In this document: positions 1 through 8,392 of the stretch, one piece after another | Position numbering within the stretch: position 1 is the first letter of the stretch | How the letters are laid out: every line of letters starts with the position of its first letter | Source: Albimonas sp963816545 | GTDB taxonomy: Bacteria > Pseudomonadota > Alphaproteobacteria > Rhodobacterales > Rhodobacteraceae | Length of the DNA stretch: 64,000 nt | Direction of reading: 5' to 3' | NCBI GenBank assembly: GCA_963816545.1 | Contig: CAWFLE010000005.1 | Span: 62,001 to 126,000 of the forward strand | Position numbers and translations under genes: made by a program | Notes under the pieces: generated by a model | What the model was told of the DNA's origin: nothing | What the model saw: the letters and a program-made list of their open reading frames with translations, nothing else | Database searches by the model: none

Positions 1-40
1 CCATGTATGCCGAGTTCGGCGCGAAAAAAGGAGGGGGCGG

Positions 41-1243
41 ATGCGCGACGGCTTGTCCGGGTCCGCGCGGGAGGGGGCGGGAGCAATCTTTCTCGTGTTT
101 CTGCGCCTCGGGCTGACCAGCTTCGGCGGCCCCGTCGCCCATATCGGCTACTTCCGGGAGGCCCTGGTCCGCCGCCGCGCCTGGCTGTCGGAGGCGGAAT
201 ACGCCGAGCTTGTCGCGCTCTGCCAGTTCCTGCCCGGCCCCGCCTCCTCGCAGGTGGGCCTCGCCCTCGGCCTGATCCGCGGGGGCCTGCGGGGCGCGCT
301 GGCGGCCTGGGCGGGGTTCACGCTGCCCTCCGCAATCGCCCTCGCCGCCTTTGCGGCCGGGCTCGCCTCCGCGGGGGACGTTGCCGGGGCCGGGTGGCTC
401 GCGGGCGTGAAGGCCGCCGCCGTCGCGGTGGTGGCGCAGGCGCTGCTGGGCATGGCCCGCAGCCTCGCGCCGGACGCGCCGCGCCAGATCCTCGCCGCCG
501 CCGCCGGGGCCGCGGCGCTGCTGGCACCCGGCCTCTGGGGCCAGCTCGGCGCCATCGCGCTGGGCGCGGCCGCGGGGCTGACCCTCCTGCGCGGCGCGAA
601 GCCCCAGCCCAGCGGTCCCGGCCTCGCCTCCCCGCTCCCGCTCGGGACCGCCGCCGCCTGCCTCGTCGCCTTCTTCGTCCTGCTGGCGGCGCTGCCTTTC
701 GCGGCCCCCCTCTGCGCCCCGTTCGCCTGGCTCGACGCCTTCTACCGCTCCGGCGCGCTCGTCTTCGGCGGGGGGCACGTCGTCCTCCCCCTCCTCCAGG
801 CCGAGACGGTGGCCTCCGGCTGGGTCGCCCCGGACGCCTTCACCGCGGGCTACGGCGCCGCGCAGGCCGTCCCCGGCCCGCTTTTCACCTTCGCCGCCTA
901 TCTCGGCTGGGTGGCCGGAGGCGCCCTCGGCGCCATCCTCTGCCTGATCGGGATCTTTCTGCCCGGCGCGCTGCTGGTCCTCGGCGCGCTGCCCTTCTGG
1001 GACCGGCTGCGCGCTCGCCCCTCCGCCCGCGCGGCGCTCACGGGCGTGAACGCGGCGGTGGTCGGCCTGCTGCTGGCCGCCCTCTACGATCCGGTCTTCA
1101 TCAGCGGCGCCGCGACCCCGGGCGCCTTCGTGGTGGTGCTGGCCGCGTATTTCGCCCTTTCCCGCAATGTCCCGCCGCCGTTCGTGGTCATCGGCGCGGC
1201 CGCGCTGGGACAGGGGATGGCCTGGGCGCAGCTCCCCCTATGA
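41..1243 (+). CDS. chrA: Chromate efflux transporter, CHR family
   Basis: A 400-residue hydrophobic protein with the duplicated architecture of long-chain ChrA transporters. The N-terminal half carries the family signature FLRLGLTSFGGPVAHIGYF and a CQFLPGPASSQ segment. The C-terminal half repeats it as GALVFGGGHVVLPLL followed by AQAVPGPLFTFAAYLG. ChrA proteins export chromate across the inner membrane in exchange for protons. The start is supported by an AAAAGGAGG Shine-Dalgarno a few bases upstream. The length matches the usual ~400 residues. The gene converges on the DUF59 gene with a hairpin between them. The family assignment is strong; chromate as the real substrate is inferred from the family. 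Confidence 0.93.
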   Translation: MRDGLSGSAREGAGAIFLVFLRLGLTSFGGPVAHIGYFREALVRRRAWLSEAEYAELVALCQFLPGPASSQVGLALGLIRGGLRGALAAWAGFTLPSAIALAAFAAGLASAGDVAGAGWLAGVKAAAVAVVAQALLGMARSLAPDAPRQILAAAAGAAALLAPGLWGQLGAIALGAAAGLTLLRGAKPQPSGPGLASPLPLGTAAACLVAFFVLLAALPFAAPLCAPFAWLDAFYRSGALVFGGGHVVLPLLQAETVASGWVAPDAFTAGYGAAQAVPGPLFTFAAYLGWVAGGALGAILCLIGIFLPGALLVLGALPFWDRLRARPSARAALTGVNAAVVGLLLAALYDPVFISGAATPGAFVVVLAAYFALSRNVPPPFVVIGAAALGQGMAWAQLPL

Positions 1244-1246
1244 GAA

Positions 1247-1265
1247 CGGCCCCGCGAGGGGGCCG
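1247..1265. terminator. Hairpin between convergent genes
   Basis: CGGCCCC-gcgag-GGGGCCG is a perfect 7-bp stem between the stops of chrA and the DUF59 gene. It has no T tract, so termination is inferred from position. Confidence 0.5.
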
Positions 1266-1270
1266 CCGCA

Positions 1271-1633
1271 TCACATGAAGCCCAGCTCTAGCTTCGCCTC
1301 GTCCGACAGCATGTCCATCCCCCAGGGCGGGTCCCACACCATCTGCACGTTGACCGTCTTCACCCCCGGCAGCGGCTCCACCGCGTCGGCCACCCATCCC
1401 GGCATCTCTCCGGCCACCGGGCAGCCCGGCGCGGTCAGGGTCATGTCGATCTCCACATTCGCCTCGTCGTCGATGTGGATGCGGTAGATCAGCCCGAGGT
1501 CGTAGATGTTCACCGGGATCTCCGGGTCGTGCACCGTCCGGCACGCCTCCACGACATTGTCGTAGAGCGGGTGGTCGGGCGTCGAGTTGCCGATCAGCGG
1601 CTCGCCTTCCGCGGGGGTCCGGTCGCCGTCCAT
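1271..1633 (-). CDS. DUF59 / SufT-like Fe-S cluster assembly protein
   Basis: A 120-residue DUF59 (MIP18/PaaD-like) protein. The core reads VHDPEIPVNIYDLGLIY, then a TLTAPGCPVAGEMP segment with the conserved Cys, and VWDPPWGMDMLSDEAKLELG near the C-terminus. Family members (SufT, YitW) help mature Fe-S proteins in the cytoplasm. The start at 1633 is chosen because AAGGA lies just upstream and the protein then begins near the conserved domain; a longer frame exists but has no family similarity. It is divergent from tgt. The substrate protein is unknown. Confidence 0.9.
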   Translation of the reverse strand: MDGDRTPAEGEPLIGNSTPDHPLYDNVVEACRTVHDPEIPVNIYDLGLIYRIHIDDEANVEIDMTLTAPGCPVAGEMPGWVADAVEPLPGVKTVNVQMVWDPPWGMDMLSDEAKLELGFM

Positions 1634-1758
1634 GGGATCATCCTTGGGGCTGCGCAACGATGGACCACATATAGAAACGCGAGCGCCCGCGGTCCACCCC
1701 CGCTGGCGTCCGCCCCCCCGCTTCGCTATCAGGCGCGGGCAGCAGCGGAGGCCCCCCA

Positions 1759-2890
1759 ATGGCGACCGGCATCTCCTTCGACATCCATGCCCGCGACGGC
1801 CGCGCCCGCCGCGGCACGCTGACCACGCCGCGCGGCGAGATCCGAACCCCCGCCTTCATGCCCGTGGGCACCGCGGCGACGGTGAAGGCGATGATGCCCG
1901 ACCTCGGTGCGCGAGACGGGGGCCGACATCCTGCTCGGCAACACCTACCACCTGATGCTCCGCCCGGGGGCCGAACGGGTCCATCGCCTCGGCGGCCTGC
2001 ACCGCTTCATGAACTGGGACCGCCCGATCCTCACCGATTCGGGGGGCTTCCAGGTCATGTCCCTCTCCGACCTGCGCAAGCTGTCGGAGGAGGGCGTCCG
2101 CTTCCGCTCCCACGTGGACGGGTCCGAGCACATGCTCTCCCCCGAGAGCTCCATGGAGATCCAGCGCCTGCTCGGCTCCGACATCGTGATGTGCTTCGAC
2201 GAGTGCCCCGCGCTGCCCGCCGACCGCGCGACCATCGAGACCTCCATGCGCCTGTCGATGCGCTGGGCCGCCCGCTCGCGCGAGGCGTTCGGAGACCATC
2301 CGGGCCACGCCCTCTTCGGCATCCAGCAGGGCGGGCTCGAGGAGGACCTGCGCGCCGAAAGCGCCGAGGCCCTGAGCCGGATCGGCTTCGACGGCTACGC
2401 CATCGGCGGCCTCGCGGTGGGCGAGGGGCAGGCGGCGATGTTCGGCGTGCTGGACTACGCTCCCGCCCAGCTCCCCGAGGACCGCCCCCGCTACCTGATG
2501 GGCGTGGGCAAGCCCGACGACATCGTCGGCGCCGTGCAGCGGGGCGTGGACATGTTCGACTGCGTCCTCCCCTCCCGCTCCGGCCGCACGGGCCAGGGCC
2601 TCACCCGCCGCGGCCCGGTGAACCTGAAGAACGCCCGCCACCGCGACGACCCGCGCCCGCTGGATCCCGACTGCGCCTGCCCCTGCTGCGCGAATTACTC
2701 CCGCGCCTACCTCCACCACGTGGTCCGGTCGGGGGAGATCATCGCCTCCATGCTCCTGACCTGGCACAACCTGCACTACTACCAGGAGCTGATGCAGACC
2801 CTGCGCGACGCCATCGAGGCCGGGACCCTCGCCGAGACCGCCGCCGCCTTCCACGCGAGTTGGGCAGAGGGTGACCTCACTCCGGTCTGA
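1759..2890 (+). pseudogene. tgt: Queuine/preQ1 tRNA-ribosyltransferase, broken by a +1 frameshift
   Basis: TGT exchanges guanine 34 of GUN-anticodon tRNAs for the queuosine precursor. The first 48 residues (RRGTLTTPRGEIRTPAFMPVGT, quoted in part as TPAFMPVGT) are in one frame. The rest, from ETGADILLGNTYHL to the stop at 2890, is in the next frame. An extra C at about 1903 causes the shift: removing it turns GACCTCGGTG into codons for Asp-Ser-Val and restores MMPDSVRETGAD. Downstream, TDSGGFQVMSL, GIQQGG and GVDMFDCVLPSR are intact, as is the zinc site CxCxxC followed by His (CACPCC...WH). All catalytic parts are present, so this is either a sequencing error or a very recent inactivation. Confidence 0.85.
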
Positions 2891-2962
2891 CCCAGACTCA
2901 GAGCGGCGGGAAAAGATCCCTGTAAACCGCCTCCCGTCGGCTCTCGTTTAAGTTGATTGGCC

Positions 2963-4210
2963 TGCCCCCTGAAAAGTGGTCCTCCCTGAGGTAGGCTTTC
3001 GAGCCTTTGGAGGATGCCAGGAATGCCGCGGAAGAAGCACAAGCCCGAGGAGATCGTCGCGAAGCTGAGGCAGGTCGACGTGCTGCTGTCGCAGGGACGG
3101 CCGGTGGCGGAGGCGATCCGCACGATCGCCGTGACGCCGTTCACCTACTACCGCTGGCGCAAGGAGTTCGGCGGGCTGAAGTCGGACCAGGTCAAGCGGC
3201 TGAAGGAGCTGGAGAAGGAGAACGAGCGGCTGCGGAAGGCGGTGTCGGATCTGACGCTGGAGAAGCTGATCCTGCGGGAGGCGTGCCTCGGGAAACTTCT
3301 GAGCCCCGCCCGCCGTCGCCGCTGCATCGACCACGTCATGACGAAGTTCGACGTGTCCGAGCGGATGGCGTGCCGCGTGCTGGGGCAGCACCGATCGACC
3401 CAGCGCAAGGCGCCGAAGGGGCGCGCCGACGATGCGGCGCTCACCGCCGACATCATCGCGCTGGCGACCGAGTACGGCCGCTACGGCTATCGCCGGATCA
3501 CGGCGATGCTGCGGGCGGCCGGCTGGGAGGTGAACGTCAAGCGGGTCGAGCGGATCTGGCGGCTGGAGGGGCTGAAAGTGCCGGCGAAGCAGCCGAAGAA
3601 GGGCCGTCTCTGGCTGAACGACGGCTCCTGCGTCCGGCTCCGGCCCGAGCGGCCCAACCACGTCTGGTCCTATGACTTCGTCGAGGACCGCACCCACGAC
3701 GGCAGGAAGTTCCGCATGCTGAACGTCATCGACGAGTTCACCCGGGAGTGCCTGGCGATCCGCATCGACCGGAAGCTGAAGTCGACGGACGTCATCGACG
3801 TCCTGTCGGATCTCTTCATCCTGCGCGGCGTGCCGGGCCATGTCCGCTCGGACAATGGCCCGGAGTTCATCGCCAAGGCCGTGCGGGAATGGATCGCAGC
3901 CGTCGGAGCCAAGACCGCCTTCATCGAGCCCGGCAGCCCGTGGGAGAACGGCTACTGCGAGAGCTTCAACGCCAAGCTCCGCGACGAGCTGCTGGACGGC
4001 GAGATCTTCTACTCCCTCGCGCGAGGCGAGGGTCGTCGTCGAGGGCTGGCGGCGGCAGTACAACACCATCCGACCGCATTCCTCGCTGGGCTACCAGCCA
4101 CCCGCGCCAGAAGCCGTGCTCTGGCCAGCTCCACCCTCCGAAGGCACCCCCATCATGGCGCTGAAACCGACCATGCACTAAGACTACCACCGGACCACCC
4201 AATGGGGGCA
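2963..4210 (+). mobile_element. IS3-family insertion sequence, 1248 bp, with 4-bp target duplication
   Basis: The ends start TGCCCCCTGAAAAGTGGTCC on the left and, read inward from the right, TGCCCCCATTGGGTGGTCC, giving imperfect terminal inverted repeats with TG...CA ends. GGCC is duplicated at 2959-2962 and 4211-4214, a size usual for the IS407/IS51-like groups of IS3. The element carries a fused orfA-orfB transposase gene with a late frameshift. Its right side disrupts the 3' part of a PIN-domain gene. Confidence 0.85.
3014..4181 (+). pseudogene. IS3-family transposase (orfA-orfB fused, frameshifted near the C-terminus)
   Basis: The N-terminus is an orfA-type helix-turn-helix (KPEEIVAKLRQVDVLLSQG...TYYRWRKEFGG) with a leucine-rich coil (KRLKELEKENERLRKAV). 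It passes directly into an orfB DDE core: WSYDFVEDRTHDG, SDNGPEF and ENGYCESFNAKLRDE. IS3 elements usually need a programmed -1 shift between orfA and orfB. Here an orfA-like stop (TGA at 3300) lies in another frame, so the two parts are read continuously. One extra base at about 4017 moves the last part (REARVVVEGWRRQYNTIRPH, ending at 4181) out of frame. The C-terminal tail is therefore lost and the copy is probably inactive. Confidence 0.85.
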
Positions 4211-4417
4211 GGCCATGATGACGGTGATGTGCTGAGCCACACGGTCGACGTGATTGTCTAAAGTCACTAGCGCGGCGCCCTCCACTTTCGCGATGCAAGC
4301 GAAGGCGAGATCTGCGCCGCGGAGCCTGCTAAAGCCGTCGAGGGCGGAGAGGGCAGACGCGGCCTGAAGTAGCTTCTCATCAATAGGATAGAGGAATTCG
4401 TTCGGCCCGAAGAGATC
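4211..4417 (-). pseudogene. 3' fragment of a PIN-domain (VapC-like) gene
   Basis: Read on the minus strand this encodes LFGPNEFLYPIDEKLLQAAS, then SRLRGADLAFACIAKVEGA and LVTLDNHVDRVAQHITVIMA. This is the C-terminal half of a PIN-domain ribonuclease of the VapC type, with the conserved acidic residues in RGADLAFA and TLDNH. It is separated from its 5' half (5807-6030) by the IS256 element and cut at the 3' side by the IS3 element. The base composition is less GC-rich than the neighbouring core genes, which suggests acquisition by transfer. Confidence 0.75.
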
Positions 4418-5806
4418 ATGTCCCGGGGCGTGGTGTAGGAGCGCCGGCCCTCGGAGAGAGATCCGAGGCTGATCAGGACGCCACGGCGGGCAGCCTGACT
4501 GTGGGAGTGTCGGTGACGCGGGCGAGGCTTTCAAGCGACATGTACCGGCGCGCCACGGCCCATTCGTCGTTGGTCTCCAGCATCAGCGCGCCAACGAGCC
4601 GGACGATGGCCGGGAAGATGCCGACGACGTCTGACCGCCGCTTGACCTCGCGGTTGACGCGCTCGAGTGGGGTCGTCGACGCGATCTGAGCCCGATGCTC
4701 GCGAGGGAAGGACATGTAGGCCAGGACCTCGTCGCGGGAGGCGTCCATGAAGGCGCCGAGCTTCTCGTTCTTCTCGCGCGGCGCGTCGGCTACGGCGTCC
4801 CCCTGGGCTTCCGCACCTTCCTTGTTCTCCTGCGCGAAGATGGTCTTCAGCATCGCCGCGACCGCAGTGCGCTGCTTGGCCGGGGCGTGCGCCAACGCGT
4901 TCCGCATCCAGTGGATCCGGCGCCTCTGACGGGTCGCGTTGAACACTCGCCGCGCGGCCGCCCGCAGGCCCTTGTGGTCGTCGGCGATCACCAGCTTCAC
5001 GCCGCGCAGTCCGCGATCGGCGAGGGAGCGCAGGAAATCGGTCCAGAAGGTCTCGGCTTCCGAGGGCCCCGTGGCGACGCCCAGCCCCTCGCGCTTGCCG
5101 TCCTCGTTCACCGCGACAGCGATTATCGCCGCGCGGCTGACGATGCGCCCGCCCTCGCGGACCTCGAGGTAGGTGGCATCCAGCCAGAGATAGGGCCACG
5201 CCCCCTCCAGGGGACGGGTGAGGAAGGCATTCACCCGCTCGTCGATCTCGACGCAGAGGCGGCTGACCTGGGACTTCGACAGGCCGCCCGCGCCCATGGC
5301 CTTCACCAGATCGTCCACGGAGCGGGTCGAAACGCCGTGGACGCAGGCCTCCTGTATCACCGCGACGAGCGCCTTCTCGGCCGTGCGGCGCGGCTCGAGG
5401 AAACTGGGGAAGTAGCTGCCCTTGCGCAGCTTCGGGATCTCCAGCGCGATCCGTCCGGCGCGGGCGTCCCAGTCGCGATCACGGTATCCGTTCCGCTGGA
5501 CCTCGCGCAGGGGCGACCGCGCGCCCTTCGAGGCGCCCGTCCGCGCCTCGACTTCCAGCTCCATGATCCGCTCGGCCGCAAAGGCCAGCATCTCGCGCAC
5601 GAGATCGCCATCGGCCTGCTTCTCAACCAGCTCGACCAACGCCATTCTCTCATCGGTCATCGTCGTCTCCGTTCAGGTTCCAGGTCTTGCAACCCGAACC
5701 TTCTCCGAAGACCGGCGATGGCCGCCAGCGTCACCCCAGGCCGCGCGCTGCGCTACGCCAGGGGCTCCGCGCGCGGCCTCCTACACCACCACCTGGGACA
5801 CAGCCC
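4418..5806 (-). mobile_element. IS256-family insertion sequence, copy 1 (1389 bp, 9-bp target duplication)
   Basis: The outer ends read ATCATGTCCCGGGGCGTGG and, from the other side, GGCTGTGTCCCAGGTGGTGG, both continuing TGTAGGAG, an imperfect inverted repeat of about 28 bp. CCCGAAGAG occurs at 4409-4417 and 5807-5815, a 9-bp target duplication typical of IS256. Deleting the element plus one duplication restores an open PIN-domain frame (REFHLFGPNEF), which confirms the boundaries. A second copy lies inverted at 27936-29335. Confidence 0.92.
4473..5660 (-). CDS. IS256-family transposase, copy 1, lacking a conserved Asn-Asp-Glu
   Basis: A 395-residue mutator-type transposase. The catalytic acidic residues lie in WLDATYLEVREGG, VIADDHKGL and TPLERVNREVKRRSDVVG. 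Compared with copy 2 it lacks three residues: copy 2 reads GIFPNDEAIVRLVG while this copy reads GIFPAIVRLVG, an in-frame 9-bp deletion at about 4605-4612. The FPN-D-x-A-I segment is well conserved in this family, so activity is doubtful. One further difference is DWDARAG here against DWDTRAG in copy 2. The reading frame is otherwise intact. Confidence 0.9.
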   Translation of the reverse strand: MTDERMALVELVEKQADGDLVREMLAFAAERIMELEVEARTGASKGARSPLREVQRNGYRDRDWDARAGRIALEIPKLRKGSYFPSFLEPRRTAEKALVAVIQEACVHGVSTRSVDDLVKAMGAGGLSKSQVSRLCVEIDERVNAFLTRPLEGAWPYLWLDATYLEVREGGRIVSRAAIIAVAVNEDGKREGLGVATGPSEAETFWTDFLRSLADRGLRGVKLVIADDHKGLRAAARRVFNATRQRRRIHWMRNALAHAPAKQRTAVAAMLKTIFAQENKEGAEAQGDAVADAPREKNEKLGAFMDASRDEVLAYMSFPREHRAQIASTTPLERVNREVKRRSDVVGIFPAIVRLVGALMLETNDEWAVARRYMSLESLARVTDTPTVRLPAVAS

Positions 5807-6030
5807 CCGAAGAGGTGGAACTCACGGAGGATCTTCTGACCGTTCGCCTGCTTCCGCGACACCGCGTGCCACACTTCGAAGGCAGAAATCGCGGGGATCA
5901 GGTTCTGATAGGGGCTCCTTACGCAACCGTCTGAAAGGTCCTTCCAAAGACTTCGTGCCGGAGAATAGCCTGTCTCGTCAGGCTCCTTGATGTTGACGAT
6001 CGCCGACGATTCCCAGACGAGTTTCAGCAA
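5807..6030 (-). pseudogene. 5' fragment of the PIN-domain (VapC-like) gene
   Basis: The minus strand encodes LKLVWESSAIVNIKEPDE, then NLIPAISAFEVWHAVSRKQ and ILREFHLFG, the N-terminal half of a PIN domain. The first acidic position that is usually Asp in VapC (DTSA) is Glu here (ESSA). The start shown is TTG. Only about 30 bp separate it from the moaA stop, so no antitoxin gene sits immediately upstream. The IS256 copy interrupts it after HLFG; the 9-bp duplication encodes Leu-Phe-Gly in both halves. Confidence 0.75.
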
Positions 6031-6060
6031 CCGACTAACCCCCTCAACGCAGAGCGGGTC

Positions 6061-7080
6061 TCATCCCCCCGTCACGCTCATGTGCCGCCGCACCTCGCCC
6101 CCGACCACCTGCCGCGAGTAGTCGAAGTCGTGCCCCTTGGGCTTGCGCGTGATCGCCTCGCGGATCGCGGCCTTCAGCGTCTCATCATCCGCGCCCGCGC
6201 GCATCACCGCCCGCAGGTCCGCGTCGTCGTCCTGCCCGAGGCACATGTAGAGCTGCCCCGTGCAGGTCAGCCGCACCCGGTTGCAGCTCTCGCAGAAATT
6301 GTGGGTCAGGGGCGTGATGAACCCGATCCGCCCGCCCGTCTCCTCCGCCCGCACATAGCGCGCCGGCCCCCCGGTCCGCAGGGGGATGTCCGTCAGCGTC
6401 ATCTCCCGTCCCAGATCCTCCCGCACCTGGCTCAGGGGATAATACTGATCCAGCCGGTTCTCGTTGCCGATGTCGCCCATGGGCATCACCTCGATGAAGG
6501 TGATGTCCATGCCGCGCGCATGGCACCAGCGGGTCATCGACGCCAGCTCGTCGTCGTTCACCCCCTTCAGCGCCACCGCGTTGATCTTGACGTGCAGGCC
6601 CGCCTCCTGCGCCGCGTCGATCCCGTCCAGCACCTGCGCGAAGCTCCCGCGCCGCGTGATCTCCCGGAACCGCTGCTCGTCGAGCGTATCGAGCGACACG
6701 TTCACCCGGCGCACGCCCGCCTCGCGCAGCGGCCCCGCGAAGCGGCGGAGCTGCGTCGCGTTGGTGGTGAGCGTCAACTCGTCGAGCCACCCGTCGGCGA
6801 CCCGCTCCCCCATCCGCTCGAAGAACGACATGATGTTGCGGCGCACCAGCGGCTCGCCCCCGGTGATGCGCAGCTTGCGCACCCCGAGGTCCACGAACGC
6901 CCCGCACATCCGCTCCAGCTCCTCCAGGCTCAGCAGGTCCTTCCTGGGCAGGAACTGCATGTTCTCGGACATGCAGTAGACGCAGCGCAGGTCGCAGCGA
7001 TCCGTCACCGATACGCGAAGATAGGTGATCGCCCGCAGGAACGGGTCGATCAGCGGCGCGGTCTCGGCGGGGGCGGTCAT
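6061..7080 (-). CDS. moaA: GTP 3',8-cyclase MoaA
   Basis: A radical SAM enzyme for the first step of molybdenum cofactor synthesis. The N-terminal cluster motif CDLRCVYC (CxxxCxxC), the LRITGGEPLVRR segment and the C-terminal cluster motif CESCNRVRLTCTGQLYMC are all present. The protein ends in the Gly-Gly typical of MoaA. The start at 7080 gives 339 residues, the usual length; in-frame ATGs upstream add no conserved sequence. The molybdopterin enzyme encoded at 38.5-42.2 kb would be a natural consumer of its product. It is divergent from the LuxR-type gene. Confidence 0.95.
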   Translation of the reverse strand: MTAPAETAPLIDPFLRAITYLRVSVTDRCDLRCVYCMSENMQFLPRKDLLSLEELERMCGAFVDLGVRKLRITGGEPLVRRNIMSFFERMGERVADGWLDELTLTTNATQLRRFAGPLREAGVRRVNVSLDTLDEQRFREITRRGSFAQVLDGIDAAQEAGLHVKINAVALKGVNDDELASMTRWCHARGMDITFIEVMPMGDIGNENRLDQYYPLSQVREDLGREMTLTDIPLRTGGPARYVRAEETGGRIGFITPLTHNFCESCNRVRLTCTGQLYMCLGQDDDADLRAVMRAGADDETLKAAIREAITRKPKGHDFDYSRQVVGGEVRRHMSVTGG

Positions 7081-7223
7081 GGCGGGGCCTCGGTCGCGGC
7101 GAAAGTCTGGAGACATGCCCTCGAAGCTAGTGACTCCCTCTCCCCGCGGCAAGCCGCGGCGCTCCCGCCGTGTTTTCGTCATTACAAGCTGGCCGGCGTG
7201 CCAAGTCGTTCTAGGCTCGACTT

Positions 7224-7937
7224 ATGACGGACGCGACCTTCAGACGATTTCTCGAGGCCGTCGAAACCGCCCGATCCTCGGGCCAGGCCTGGGAAGCCGC
7301 CTCAGCCTTCGTGGAGGCTGCAGGGGCCCCGCGACTCCGCGTCACTCTGCACGGGGCCCGCGGCGCCGCAGGTCCGCAGGTCGTCCACTTCTCCGGGTTC
7401 GATGCCGAGGCGGAACGACGTCTCGACCGCGCCTGCACGCGCCATGACCCCGCGGCGGCCCTCGCGCTGACAGGCGCCGCGCCCTTCGCCCTCTCCCGCT
7501 TCCCGGACGAGGCGTCGCTGGCGCCCGCGGCGCAGGAGGCGCTGCTGACCCTTCGCGCCGCCGCCGGCGGCGACCTCACCTTCTTCGCGGTCTTCGGCCC
7601 TGAGGGCTGCGACGCCGTCTGCGGCCTCGGCCACCCCCTGCGCGGCGATCCCTGCGAGGACGCGCTCCACCGCATCCGGGCGGCCTGCCAGATCGCCCAT
7701 CTCCAGGCCCTGCGCAGCCGCGCCGCGTCCTATCCCGGCCCGACCCTCACGGACCGGGAGCTCGAGATCCTGCGCTGGATCGTCCACGCCAAGTCCAACG
7801 CCGCGATCGCCGAGATCCTGGGCTGCTCGGCCCATACGGTGGACACCCATGTCCGCCGGATCTTCGCCAAGCTCGACGTGTCGGACCGCACCAGCGCCTC
7901 GCTTCGCGCGGTGGACCGGGGGCTCGTGAAGTTGTGA
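7224..7937 (+). CDS. LuxR-type transcriptional regulator
   Basis: A 237-residue protein with a C-terminal LuxR helix-turn-helix at about residues 175-235: LTDRELEILRWIVHAKSNAA, then GCSAHTVDTHVRRIFAKLDV. The N-terminal 165 residues are not a recognisable response-regulator receiver (no conserved Asp/Lys pattern seen) and do not show the usual tryptophan/tyrosine pattern of acyl-homoserine-lactone domains. The signal is unknown. It is transcribed away from moaA. The DNA-binding call is firm; its regulon cannot be told from the sequence. Confidence 0.85.
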   Translation: MTDATFRRFLEAVETARSSGQAWEAASAFVEAAGAPRLRVTLHGARGAAGPQVVHFSGFDAEAERRLDRACTRHDPAAALALTGAAPFALSRFPDEASLAPAAQEALLTLRAAAGGDLTFFAVFGPEGCDAVCGLGHPLRGDPCEDALHRIRAACQIAHLQALRSRAASYPGPTLTDRELEILRWIVHAKSNAAIAEILGCSAHTVDTHVRRIFAKLDVSDRTSASLRAVDRGLVKL

Positions 7938-8037
7938 TCTCACGCCGACGTTATCCGCGCCCGCGATCACGGGACTGACCGCTTCCCGCCGCTTCAGCGA
8001 CAAGGACAGCGCCGATTCCGGCCCCATTTCCACGTGG

Positions 8038-8391
8038 ATGAAGATGCTCACGCCAGCGGACGACGCCCTTCCCATCGCCTCCCTGCTCGCCCGTTGGCGC
8101 TCCCTGCGCGCGGCCCATGACCACGTCGCCGCCGTCTGCGCGCGCGACCTCGGGATGGAGATGGATCAGCTTCCGGCGCTGCGGGATCTCCAGGCGCAGA
8201 TGGACCTGCTGGCGGCGGAGATGGTGGACGCGCCCGCTTCAAGCGACGACGACCTGCTCGCCAAGCTGGAGCTGTGGCGCCTGCTGGCCGAGGCCGAGGA
8301 GACCGCGGAGGACCCGGCCGAAACCTTCCGCGTCCACCTCGTCCTATCGGTTTCCGCCGCCCTCGCCCGCCGCCGCGCTAAGGCGGCCTAG
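8038..8391 (+). CDS. Small hypothetical protein, Ala/Leu-rich helical
   Basis: A 117-residue acidic protein predicted to be largely helical (SLLARWRSLRAAHDHVAAVC, LAAEMVDAPASSDDDLLAKL). No signal peptide or membrane segment is seen and I do not recognise a family. The strong third-position GC bias and the stop 1 bp before the convergent LOG stop support a real gene. There is no clear Shine-Dalgarno before the chosen ATG; a second ATG lies two codons downstream. Confidence 0.6.
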   Translation: MKMLTPADDALPIASLLARWRSLRAAHDHVAAVCARDLGMEMDQLPALRDLQAQMDLLAAEMVDAPASSDDDLLAKLELWRLLAEAEETAEDPAETFRVHLVLSVSAALARRRAKAA

Positions 8392-8392
8392 G

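Noticed and set aside
4211..6030. Functional toxin-antitoxin module
   Set aside because: The PIN gene is interrupted twice and no antitoxin gene is adjacent.
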